DNA of 64,000 nt, from assembly GCF_040054535.1 (NCBI RefSeq), contig NC_090796.1, positions 6,561,001 through 6,625,000 on the forward strand, in the 5' to 3' direction. Made by a program: the position numbers and the translations under genes. Origin of the DNA: Antennarius striatus. Its lineage: Eukaryota; Chordata; Actinopteri; Lophiiformes; Antennariidae. Under the pieces are notes generated by a model, which saw only the letters and a program-made list of their open reading frames with translations, did no database searches and was not told the origin of the DNA. Positions 21,908 to 32,085 of the stretch are shown here, in pieces (position 1 is the stretch's first letter; each line of letters starts with the position of its first letter).

Positions 21908-22023
21908 ACATGAAGCGTATCATCGTTCTGTCGGGTGAGAATCACAGGGAGAACACCTCAGACTCAATGTTCTCATAGATTCTGCTCGGATGTAACCCCT
22001 GGCGTGTGTGTCTGTGTGTGTGT

Positions 22024-22064
<41 letters not shown>

Positions 22065-22867
22065 TGTAGTTGTGTTGTGTTTGTGTGAAGGCGTGAGGTT
22101 TGGTCAGCTCTGCAATGGGAATCCTACGAACAGGAGGACGTCTGACAGCTGGGGTGGCCGACATTATGGAGCCAGACGGTAATGCAGCACCGCAGTGATC
22201 ACTGTAATCACTATCAGTGATCATGATCAATAATCGCAGTCAATGAACATTGGTCTCATATGTAATCTAGTCGGAGTGCACGCTAATATTTCAAATACTT
22301 CACATTTTAATATTTTAAATACTGCAAATTTGATGAGCTGGTCCCGTGTTCCAGGAGGACGAGGACCCACGGAGGTCTGGATATCAGTTGTGCCGATGGA
22401 TCCGTGGTCTATGCCCCGTTTGACGTGACGCTCCACGGACGGGTCATCGTTTACACTGACCCCAAGAAGGCAGCCATCAACAACGGCATCAACCTGAGAG
22501 GAGAGGGTCGGTCTCTACTACTTTAGACATTAACTGTAACCGCAATGTAATGTTTTTATATTTCAGTCTTGTAGTATTCCCAAGATGCTTTGTCTACCTG
22601 CATGTATTATTTTTTTTACTGCAGTAACTGGGGTGTAGTAGTGTTGTTACCATGGTAACTGGTGTGTATTAGTCGTAGTAACTTGTATAACTACTCACAG
22701 GTCTGTGCTTCAAGTTGTTCTACGTCCAGCCTGACAAAACCTCGGGTTCGGTGGCGAGGGGCGAGCGGCTCGGCGTCATGTTGAACATGCAGAGCGTCTA
22801 CCCAGGAATCACCTCACACGTCCACGTCCAGATGTGTAACAAGACCGACCCCACACCGTACTTCTGA
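21908..22867 (+). CDS. lect2: LECT2-like secreted M23-fold protein, left palindrome copy
   Basis: Leukocyte cell-derived chemotaxin 2 is a secreted zinc-binding protein with an M23 metalloendopeptidase fold. Four exons join in phase: 21908-21932, 22070-22178, 22355-22506, 22701-22867 (150 residues; human is 151). A signal peptide (MKRIIVLSVVLCLCEG) precedes FGQLCNGNP. The zinc-ligand pattern HxxxD (HGGLD) and the C-terminal HVH are present, with VVYAPFDVTLHG and YPGITSHVHVQMC as family blocks. Intron 1 holds a (GT)n tract and the exon 3 donor is unusual (GTCGGT). The cysteines that would form the small 36-41 disulfide are replaced (TSDSWGG). The L2/provirus insertion ends about 30 bp before the ATG, so the native promoter has been displaced. 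Confidence 0.92.
22003..22064. repeat. (GT)n microsatellite in left lect2 intron 1
   Basis: Near-perfect GT dinucleotide run with a few CT interruptions, just before the exon 2 acceptor (ctgtag). The equivalent tract on the right arm is at 30711-30784. Confidence 0.95.
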
Positions 22868-23296
22868 TTGGCTCACAGAGGACGTCTGTGGCATCAGGAC
22901 TGTGTACACAAGTCTGTTTACTTGAAGTACATAATTTACAACTTGATTTTTTAATATTCTGAAGATGTCTACTTCCTGGACAGTTGGATTAATGTCTTGC
23001 TGAACTCAAAAGTTTGCTAAAACTAAACAATTCCAACACTTACAGAGAGCTGAAAATCTGTTTTCTCTGAGTGTTGGATTCTTTTCAAGCAAACTTTTGA
23101 GGAGTTACGGTATACAGAGGCCACATAACGAACTTGCTCGCTTCCGCCAGTGTAAATGTTATCTGCATCACAACTTATTGAAGGAAAAGTGACACGTTTG
23201 TTCAAATATTCATATTTATTTCAATAAATGTTATATTAAACTACTACCAATGCTGTACATAAAACACGTGTAATTATATATTTGCTACGGTGGAGT

Positions 23297-25656
23297 TCAG
23301 TCTCTGCTGTACGCAGGCCATCGTCTCCTGGTGCTAATCCTTTTGCCCTGCACAGAAGCAAACATGAAGTTTGATCAGATCTCCGCTCAGACAAAGTGTG
23401 TGTGGTGATGTTGTAGAGAATGAAGCATTGTGGGATTGGAAGGAGGAGGGGGGACTCTACTTACATAGTTATGCCTTGCCGACCATTCTGGGTGCTGCTG
23501 CATGTGGAGTTCTCTCTCTTGTTCAGCTTTCGCGTAATATATATCCTTCTCTTCTTGTGACAACCACTTCCACTGTGGACAGACGACAACACACACTTAG
23601 TAGTAACACAAACACACACTGGAAAGATGTGTGTTAGTACACACACACGTGCAGAAGCACATCAACAAACTCACGCAGCTTGTACAAAAACCATTAGTTT
23701 ATGCTCAGTGTTCCAAACGCAACTTCATTTCTTTGGCGTTTGTAGGGAGTGTTCCCTGTTACCAACACTGATCAAATCTAACAGACACAAACGTCCAAAA
23801 GTAAAACCTTTACCTGCTGCCCCAGAGCTGCATTCACGACGCCGCTCCCCTGGCGCTGGATGCTCGGGTCCACATTCATCCTTTGTTCCTTCAGGAACAG
23901 CATGAAGGCATTCGGAGGCTTCTTCACGTACGGACGGCAGCCATCCGACTTCTTTGTGGAACGAGTCCTGTGACACATTAGAGAGCTGACGTTAACAGAG
24001 ACACGTGGAGAAGCAGGACGATACCCAACATGTGTTGGTAGAACGGATTGAAGAGGAGTCCATTCAGGATGAAACGCTCCAGAACAAACTCACCATTTTG
24101 ATCTTGCATTGAAGGTTCTTGCTGGAGGAACATCAGCAGCAACAAAGGAGGGAACCTCAGATAGTGTGTGAAATAAGACTGGATCTCCATTCCTTGACAG
24201 AGAGAGACGTGCATTAGATCACAGAAACAAAGTCAGACGTCAGTGGCTGCTTTCATTCTGGTGTCTGTCACTTACAGCATTCCATCAACTTGATACTGAG
24301 GGCTCCACGCCCCTGGGATGTTCTGGACCTGGAGGCACAAGCACAACAAGTGGTTAGATGAGCTGCAAAAGTTTCACCTGGACCATCCCCAAAGAAAATG
24401 AAGTGAGGAGCTGGGCTTACGGTTTGTAGAGGAGCAGCAACAGGACTCCTGAACGTCTCTGGCGTCAGGATGTTCTGTTCAGCCCCCCGATTCTGGAGGT
24501 GGTCTGGTGGAGCGGCAGGGGGGTGACAGTGGAACGCCACTGGGATGTTCTCCACGGGACACTGAACCTGATGGTCCTCTGGTGGAGCAGCAGGAGGGTC
24601 ACAGATGGATGAATCCATGTCAAACAGCTGCCTCATTTCCTCTTCCAGAAGATTTTCACCCCCCCACTGGTCCAGTGAGGTCAGAAGGTCCGACTGTTCA
24701 GCACCCTGTTGGGGCTCTGCTGGGGCAACAAGGGGGTCACTGCTGGATGAATCAACGCAAAGCAGCTCTATCACCTCCTCCAGAGGAATTTCACCCCCCC
24801 ACTGGTCCAGTGAGGTCAGAAGGTCTGACAGTTCCTCCACAGGACCCTGAACCTGTTGGGGCTCTGCTGGAGCGGCAGGGGGGTCACTGCTGGAGAGAGA
24901 TTCCAGCACGTTCTCTTCAAGCCACTTGTCCAGGTGTAGATCAGCAAGTAAAGGGTCCATGCTGGATAACAGGGGGGGCAGGTTCTCCTCAATTAAGTCC
25001 ATCAGCAGCTGGACTTCCTCCTCCAGGGGGGCCGGATGGTTGGACTGGATTTTCATTGTGTCGTCTGGCACTGGGATCCTACAACACAAAACAGATCACC
25101 GTTAGTTCCTTCATGGGTCAGAGGTCATTACATCATGTTTGGACTTTACAGTAAAAAGATGTGATGGATGAAGGAATGTTGTTCTGAATCAACTGCTCAG
25201 GTGGACTGAACGTTTTTAGAATCAAATCTTATTGCTCCAATTAAGATGTACGTATATCTTAATGCTCCAAAAATAACAATCCATCACATCAGTGTTTTTA
25301 CCACTCGTTGTTCTGGTCAAGGCTGTCATAACATCAGCCCAAATTTTAGGATTTGCACATTTTGAAAAGTATTGAACTCTTTCTGATTGTTTAAAAAAAA
25401 AAAAAAATCAGGATTCTAATGACAAAAAGGCCATAGAAATAAAATAAATCTAAACATATAAAATGAATGATGCCTTCTAGCAGCACCTGGGATCATGTGT
25501 CACTTCTGCTCGTCCTCTAACTAAAGGTGTGAGCTGCTGCTGCTGCTGTGGTGAGTCCTGCTCCTGAGTGTGTTTAGTGCTGCAGTACCGACGGGAGTCC
25601 TGACAGGTGTGTGTGTCAGTGGTCACTCACCACACGTCCACAGGAACTGACTCCAT
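23297..25656 (-). CDS. Divergent TCF/LEF-type HMG-box protein, left copy
   Basis: Seven exons on the - strand join in phase: 25631-25656, 24421-25078, 24276-24328, 24094-24192, 23814-23967, 23465-23572, 23297-23347 (382 residues). The N-terminal 240 residues are acidic and Leu-rich, with a repeated [13 protein letters not shown] block and Pro/Gln-rich linkers. An HMG box follows ([20 protein letters not shown]...[19 protein letters not shown]) ending in the TCF/LEF signature [13 protein letters not shown] and a short basic tail ([13 protein letters not shown]). The introns after LGQQ and after HNY fall where TCF/LEF genes split their HMG box, so this is not a retrocopy. No beta-catenin-binding N-terminus or C-clamp is visible. 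Likely a nuclear DNA-binding factor; its target is unknown. Confidence 0.85.
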
Positions 25657-26147
25657 TGTGCTGACTTCTGCTGTCTGCATGTGAACCTTCTGGTGTCTCA
25701 ACACAAATGAAGGCTGCAGGTTCCCAACCGCTGGAACCTGAGTTCAATCTCTTTGTGACGTCACAAAGAAATAACGCTGGTGGTTTCATGCCAACAGGTG
25801 AGCGTTGGAGTGATGTCCACAGGTGTGAGCATACCTGCTGTCTGCGTGATTCTGAACGGAATCTTTCTCCAGACGTGAGGGGGTGTTGATGATCGAATCG
25901 GGGGTTGATGATCGAATCGAACCGGGAGGAGAGCCGGTACCGACCCGCCCGACGGGTCCCCCACCCCGCGGTGCCCCCGATGGAGCGCACATTGGAACTC
26001 ATGAGGATGGAAACCCCGACAGACCTGGTCTGCGCCAAGATGATCCGACCGGAGAGTTTTTAATCAATCACGGATCGATTAAAAATAAACGTGTGTGTGG
26101 ACGCTCACACAACTCCCGTCTCTTCAGGGGTTTGTCTGGTTTTTGTA
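25657..26147 (-). promoter_or_regulatory. GC-rich upstream region of left HMG gene
   Basis: GC-rich sequence (about 25880-26040) lies between the HMG gene start and the palindrome centre, with a directly repeated 'ttgatgatcgaatcg' at about 25886-25918. The mirror region is 26402-26903. A 140-codon open frame on the - strand (25616-26038) crosses it and overlaps exon 1 in another frame. It is preserved in both arms, but I cannot show that it is coding. Confidence 0.45.
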
Positions 26148-26401
26148 GCATCATAAGGTTTATTTGATAGGTTTGTGTTAAAATTTCTCATAAATTTTTT
26201 TTTAATTAATTTGCCATGTAATAAAATGACATAGATCTTAAAAGTGATGCTTAAATATTTCATCAAATGAAACTGTTGAAAAAGCAAAGATTTCACATCA
26301 CATTCCAACAAACGTGTTTTATATTAAATATTTATTTAGATGAAAACATACAAGACAACAACAGCTGTGATGCTTCACCACTGAACGGCCTGGAGGGAAA
26401 A
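26148..26401. other. Unique spacer at palindrome centre
   Basis: The arms stop matching at 26147 (ending tttttgtag) and resume at 26402 (ctacaaaaa). The roughly 254 bp between them is AT-rich, has no reverse-complement partner and no convincing gene. It separates the divergent upstream regions of the two HMG-box genes. Confidence 0.85.
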
Positions 26402-26903
26402 CTACAAAAACCAGACAAACCCCTGAAGAGACGTGAGTTGTGTGAGCGTCCACACACACGTTTGTTGTAAACTGTTGTAAATCGATCCGTGATTGATTAA
26501 AAACTCTCCGGTCGGATCATCTTGGCGCAGATCAGCTCTGTCGGGGTTTCCATCCTCATGAGTTCCAATGTGCGCTCCATCGGGGGCACCGCGGGGTGGG
26601 GGACCCGTCGGGCGGGTCGGTACCGGCTCTCGTCCCGGTTCGATTCGATCATCAACCCCCGATTCGATCATCAACACCCCCTCACGTCTGGAGAAAGATT
26701 CCGTTCAGAATCACGCAGACAGCAGGTATGCTCACACCTGTGGACATCACTCCAACGCTCACCTGTTGGCATGAAACCACCAGCGTTATTTCTTTGTGAC
26801 GTCACAAAGAGATTGAACTCAGGTTCCAGCGGTTGGGAACCTGCAGCCTTCATTTGTGTTGAGACACCAGAAGGTTCACATGCAGACAGCAGAAGTCAGC
26901 ACA
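26402..26903 (+). promoter_or_regulatory. GC-rich upstream region of right HMG gene
   Basis: This mirrors 25657-26147 and carries the same GC-rich block, the same 15-bp duplication and the same 140-codon frame (26522-26944, +). With the spacer it forms a symmetric divergent intergenic region for the two HMG genes. Confidence 0.45.
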
Positions 26904-29262
26904 ATGGAATCAGTTCCTGTGGACGTGTGGTGAGTGACCACTGACACACACACCTGTCAGGACTCCCGTCGGTACTGCAGCACTAAACACACTCAGGAGC
27001 AGGACTCACCACAGCAGCAGCAGCAGCAGCAGCTCACACCTTTAGTTAGAGGACGAGCAGAAGTGACACATGATCCCAGGTGCTGCTAGAAGGCATCATT
27101 CATTTTATATGTTTAGATTTATTTTCTTTCTATGGCCTTTTGAATCCTGATTTTAATTTTTTTTTTAAAACAATCAGAAAGAGTTCAATACTTTTCAAAA
27201 TGTGCAAACCCTAAAATTTTGGCTGATGTTATGACAGCCTTGACCAGAACAACGAGTGGTAAAAACACTGATGTGATGGATTGTTATTTTTGGAGCATTA
27301 AGATATACGTACATCTTAATTGGAGCAATAAGATTTGATTCTAAAAACGTTCAGTCCACCTGAGCAGTTGATTCAGAACAACATTCCTTCATCCATCACA
27401 TCTTTTTACTGTAAAGTCCAAACATGATGTAATGACCTCTGACCCATGAAGGAACTAACGGTGATCTGTTTTGTGTTGTAGGATCCCAGTGCCAGACGAC
27501 ACAATGAAAATCCAGTCCAACCATCCGGCCCCCCTGGAGGAGGAAGTCCAGCTGCTGATGGACTTAATTGAGGAGAACCTGCCCCCCCTGTTATCCAGCA
27601 TGGACCCTTTACTTGCTGATCTACACCTGGACCAGTGGCTTGAAGAGAACGTGCTGGAATCTCTCTCCAGCAGTGACCCCCCTGCCGCTCCAGCAGAGCC
27701 CCAACAGGTTCAGGGTCCTGTGGAGGAACTGTCAGACCTTCTGACCTCACTGGACCAGTGGGGGGGTGAAATTCCTCTGGAGGAGGTGATAGAGCTGCTT
27801 TGCGTTGATTCATCCAGCAGTGACCCCCTTGTTGCCCCAGCAGAGCCCCAACAGGGTGCTGAACAGTCGGACCTTCTGACCTCACTGGACCAGTGGGGGG
27901 GTGAAAATCTTCTGGAAGAGGAAATGAGGCAGCTGTTTGACATGGATTCATCCATCTGTGACCCTCCTGCTGCTCCACCAGAGGACCATCAGGTTCAGGG
28001 TCCCGTGGAGAACATCCCAGTGGCGTTCCACTGTCACCCCCCTGCCGCTCCACCAGACCACCTCCAGAATCGGGGGGGTGAACAGAACATCCTGACGCCA
28101 GAGACGTTCAGGAGTCCTGTTGCTGCTCCTCTACAAACCGTAAGCCCAGCTCCTCACTTCATTTTCTTTGGGGATGGTCCAGGTGAAACTTTTGCAGCTC
28201 ATCTAACCACTTGTTGTGCTTGTGCCTCCAGGTCCAGAACATCCCAGTGGCGTGGAGCCCTCAGTATCAAGTTGATGGAATGCTGTAAGTGACAGACACC
28301 AGAATGAAAGCAGCCACTGACGTCTGACTTTGTTTCTGTGATCTAATGCACGTCTCTCTCTGTCAAGGAATGGAGATCCAGTCTTATTTCACACACTATC
28401 TGAGGTTCCCTCCTTTGTTGCTGCTGATGTTCCTCCAGCAAGAACCTTCAATGCAAGATCAAAATGGTGAGTTTTGTTCTGGAGCGTTTCATCCTGAATG
28501 GACTCCTCTTCAATCCGTTCTACCAACACATGTTGGGTATCGTCCTGCTTCTCCACGTGTCTCTGTTAACGTCAGCTCTCTAATGTGTCACAGGACTCGT
28601 TCCACAAAGAAGTCGGATGGCTGCCGTCCGTACGTGAAGAAGCCTCCGAATGCCTTCATGCTGTTCCTGAAGGAACAAAGGATGAATGTGGACCCGAGCA
28701 TCCAGCGCCAGGGGAGCGGCGTCGTGAATGCAGCTCTGGGGCAGCAGGTAAAGGTTTTACTTTTGGACGTTTGTGTCTGTTAGATTTGATCAGTGTTGGT
28801 AACAGGGAACACTCCCTACAAACGCCAAAGGAATGAAGTTGCGTTTGGAACACTGAGCATAAACTAATGGTTTTTGTACAAGCTGCGTGAGTTTGTTGAT
28901 GTGCTTCTGCACGTGTGTGTACTAACACACATCTTTCCAGTGTGTGTTTGTGTTACTACTAAGTGTGTGTTGTCGTCTGTCCACAGTGGAAGTGGTTGTC
29001 ACAAGAAGAGAAGGATATATATTACGCGAAAGCTGAACAAGAGAGAGAACTCCACATGCAGCAGCACCCAGAATGGTCGGCAAGGCATAACTATGTAAGT
29101 AGAGTCCCCCCTCCTCCTTCCAATCCCACAATGCTTCATTCTCTACAACATCACCACACACACTTTGTCTGAGCGGAGATCTGATCAAACTTCATGTTTG
29201 CTTCTGTGCAGGGCAAAAGGATTAGCACCAGGAGACGATGGCCTGCGTACAGCAGAGACTGA
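26904..29262 (+). CDS. Divergent TCF/LEF-type HMG-box protein, right copy
   Basis: This is the mirror of the gene at 23297-25656, with exons 26904-26929, 27482-28139, 28232-28284, 28368-28466, 28594-28747, 28987-29094 and 29212-29262, the same lengths as the left copy, giving 382 residues. All splice sites are consensus GT-AG. Compared with the left copy I see four replacements: LDQWL for LDKWL, VQGPVEN for VQCPVEN, RGGEQN for RGAEQN, and NIPVAW for NIPGAW. The HMG-box exon 28594-28747 is identical. Both copies are open, so both may be functional. It is tail to tail with the right lect2 copy. Confidence 0.85.
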
Positions 29263-29654
29263 ACTCCACCGTAGCAAATATATAATTACACGTGTTTTAT
29301 GTACAGCATTGGTAGTAGTTTAATATAACATTTATTGAAATAAATATGAATATTTGAACAAACGTGTCACTTTTCCTTCAATAAGTTGTGATGCAGATAA
29401 CATTTACACTGGCGGAAGCGAGCAAGTTCGTTATGTGGCCTCTGTATACCGTAACTCCTCAAAAGTTTGCTTGAAAAGAATCCAAAACTCAGAGAAAACA
29501 GATTTTCAGCTCTCTGTAAGTGTTGGAATTGTTTAGTTTTAGCAAACTTTTGAGTTCAGCAAGACATTAATCCAACTGTCCAGGAAGTAGACATCTTCAG
29601 AATATTAAAAAATCAAGTTGTAAATTATGTACTTCAAGTAAACAGACTTGTGTA

Positions 29655-29866
29655 ATTTCTGAAAACACTTTAATTTCACAGTATTCAATTTATGAATGTA
29701 AAAGGTAAATGCTAAACCCTAACCCCCTAACCATAACCCAAACCCAGACCCAGATGTAGGACAGACAGATCCTGCAGAGAGTTGAGTAGAATGTTGATGT
29801 GGAAAATGTGTTTTCACAGAAGCTCAGAGAAGAGCCAAACAACAGCTTTACATTTTATCACATTAC
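29655..29866. other. Segment unique to right arm with telomere-like motif
   Basis: About 215 bp between the HMG-gene 3' flank and lect2 exon 4 have no counterpart at the matching left-arm position (about 22907). It includes a degenerate CCCTAA-like stretch at about 29715-29745 (aaccctaaccccctaacc). It was either lost from the left arm or gained in the right. Confidence 0.7.
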
Positions 29867-29902
29867 ACAGTCCTGATGCCACAGACGTCCTCTGTGAGCC
29901 AA

Positions 29903-30708
29903 TCAGAAGTACGGTGTGGGGTCGGTCTTGTTACACATCTGGACGTGGACGTGTGAGGTGATTCCTGGGTAGACGCTCTGCATGTTCAACATGACGCCGA
30001 GCCGCTCGCCCCTCGCCACCGAACCCGAGGTTTTGTCAGGCTGGACGTAGAACAACTTGAAGCACAGACCTGTGAGTAGTTATACAAGTTACTACGACTA
30101 ATACACACCAGTTACCATGGTAACAACACTACTACACCCCAGTTACTGCAGTAAAAAAAATAATACATGCAGGTAGACAAAGCATCTTGGGAATACTACA
30201 AGACTGAAATATAAAAACATTACATTGCGGTTACAGTTAATATCTAAAGTAGTAGAGACCGACCCTCTCCTCTCAGGTTGATGCCGTTGTTGATGGCTGC
30301 CTTCTTGGGGTCAGTGTAAACGATGACCCGTCCGTGGAGCGTCACGTCAAACGGGGCATAGACCACGGATCCATCGGCACAACTGATATCCAGACCTCTG
30401 TGGGTCCTCGTACCCCTGGAACACGGGACCAGCTCATCAAATTTGCAGTATTTAAAATATTAAAATGTGAAGTATTTGAAATATTAGCATGGACTCCGAC
30501 TAGATTACATCTGAGGCCAATGGTCATTGACTGTGATTATTGATCATGATCACTGATAGTGATTACAGTGATCACTGCGGTGCTGCATTACCGTCTGGCT
30601 CCATAATTTCCGCCACCCCAGCTGTCAGACGTCCTCCTTCTGTTCGTAGGATTCCCATTGCAGAGCTGACCAAACCTCACGCCTTCACACAAACACAACA
30701 CAACTACA

Positions 30709-30779
<71 letters not shown>

Positions 30780-30877
30780 GCGCGCCAGGGGTTACATCCA
30801 AGCAGAATCTATGAGAACATTGAGTCTGAGGTGTTTTCCCTGTGATTCTCACCCAACAGAATGATGATACGCTTCAT
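29903..30877 (-). CDS. lect2: LECT2-like secreted M23-fold protein, right palindrome copy
   Basis: This is the mirror copy with exons 30853-30877, 30592-30703, 30264-30415 and 29903-30069, joining in phase to 151 residues. It has one extra Arg codon in exon 2 relative to the left copy. Substitutions relative to the left copy: signal-peptide V/I and S/L, GGRHYG to GGGNYG, RRTRTHGG to RGTRTHRG. Exon 4 encodes the same residues. The zinc pattern HRGLD and HVH is kept, and the small disulfide pair is absent here too. This copy keeps native upstream sequence for about 1.1 kb, up to the RTE insertion. Confidence 0.92.
30711..30784. repeat. (AC)n(CG)n microsatellite in right lect2 intron 1
   Basis: A pure AC run ends in CGCGCGCG. 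It is longer than its mirror partner at 22003-22064, as expected for independent slippage. Confidence 0.95.
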
Positions 30878-31969
30878 GTTTGGTCCTGATGTCTCCTCTG
30901 AGAACTCACCCTCCTCCTTTAAAAGCTGCAGTTACATTATGGTGGAAAGTCCATCGCAGATTTGACTGTTTCACAATGAACAAACAGCCTGCTTCAGGTG
31001 ATCAATACAGGAAGTTGATAATCACAGAACAACTTGTTTTGATGAAAATGAGACTCAAAGAGACAGACTGTTTGAGCCAAAACTGTAATTATGAAATCCA
31101 GCAAGTCTGCGGTGAAAGCACAGCTTTGTTCATGTGGATTGTTTTACTGATTGATTAAATAGTTTGTGATGTCTGATCGATAGATTACATTACCCATAAC
31201 CTGATATATAGAGATGGACTGAGCTTGAGCCGCTACCATACCAATAACAAACAGCAGCTAACCTTACAAACACATCATCCAGAAAAAGTCCAGTGTGATG
31301 ACAGAGCAGTCTGAACTTTATGAATCATTTCAAACTTTGTTAACAGTAGTTTATTAAAAGTAGTTAATAAACAAATGGAACACTCTGTTCTTTCCTTGGA
31401 TCAAATAGAGAGGCCACAAGCATTCCCACATTTCTGTTAAAAAATGAAGACTAAGAAAACTCTGTCACATCCTGCCTGTTAGTTCATATTTTTTAAATTC
31501 TTGCTGGGGTTGTCCTCCTGTAGGAGTCAAGTGATGTATTGGGTCTCCTGGGGATAATTGGTGCTCAGGTAGGAACTAATGTTGGCCGAGTTTAGCTTCT
31601 GCACCGAAGTATTAAGTTTTTTGACCACTGAACTCTGAATGCTTTGCTATTTCATGTTAACTATTGATCGAGTCAACTGAAATAAAACAATAATCAAACA
31701 TGAAGTGTTGTGTTGGACTTTTTTACTTACAGGAAGCACATCAGAGCATCATTCACGTAAGAGCGGTGGAATCTCACAGTGGATTAAATCTTGGATTAGC
31801 GTCTACACCCCCCCGAGGATAGAATTCATTCAGCAGAGGTAGAGATGTAAAAACCAGGTCTGGACAGAACAGCTGCTCAAGACATTTTTATTATTTATTA
31901 TTCTAAGACTCCTAAACAATGGAAAATGGCACTTTTCTGAATTCACCCCAGCATTTATGAACCAACATT
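30878..31969. other. Upstream region of right lect2, mirror of xrcc6 3' flank
   Basis: No gene is seen. The stretch is the inverted copy of about 4627-5660 and contains the uninterrupted junction (about 30908-30912) where the left arm has the L2/provirus insertion. Confidence 0.75.
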
Positions 31970-32085
31970 AATGTAGCCACAAGAGGACAGAAGCCAGTGT
32001 CTTATTGTGCCGGTCCCAAGCCCGGATAAATACAGAGGGTTGCGTCAGGAAGGGCATCCGGCGTAAAACTTTTGGCAAATCAAAG

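Larger units (their letters stand above)
4411..26147 (+). repeat. Left arm of large palindrome (inverted repeat)
   Basis: Sequence from 4411, in the last codons of xrcc6, to 26147 is repeated in reverse complement at 26402-35339. Without mobile-element insertions, the left arm is about 5.5 kb (4411-5660 plus 21878-26147). Near-identity is visible in the xrcc6 3'UTR, both lect2 copies, both HMG-gene copies including introns, and the GC-rich region by the centre. Differences seen: the 16.2-kb L2 plus provirus insertion here, about 215 bp missing relative to 29655-29866, a 3-bp indel in lect2, and scattered substitutions. Confidence 0.95.

Noticed and set aside
24507-25154. 215-codon frame antisense to the left HMG gene (mirrored at 27406-28053)
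   Set aside because: It lies opposite the large exon 2 of the HMG gene, has no domain and no splice logic, and exists in both arms only because the arms are copies.
30588-30773. 61-codon frame of Val/Cys repeats
   Set aside because: It is the reading of the (AC)n microsatellite running into lect2 exon 2; the real exon starts after ctgtag.
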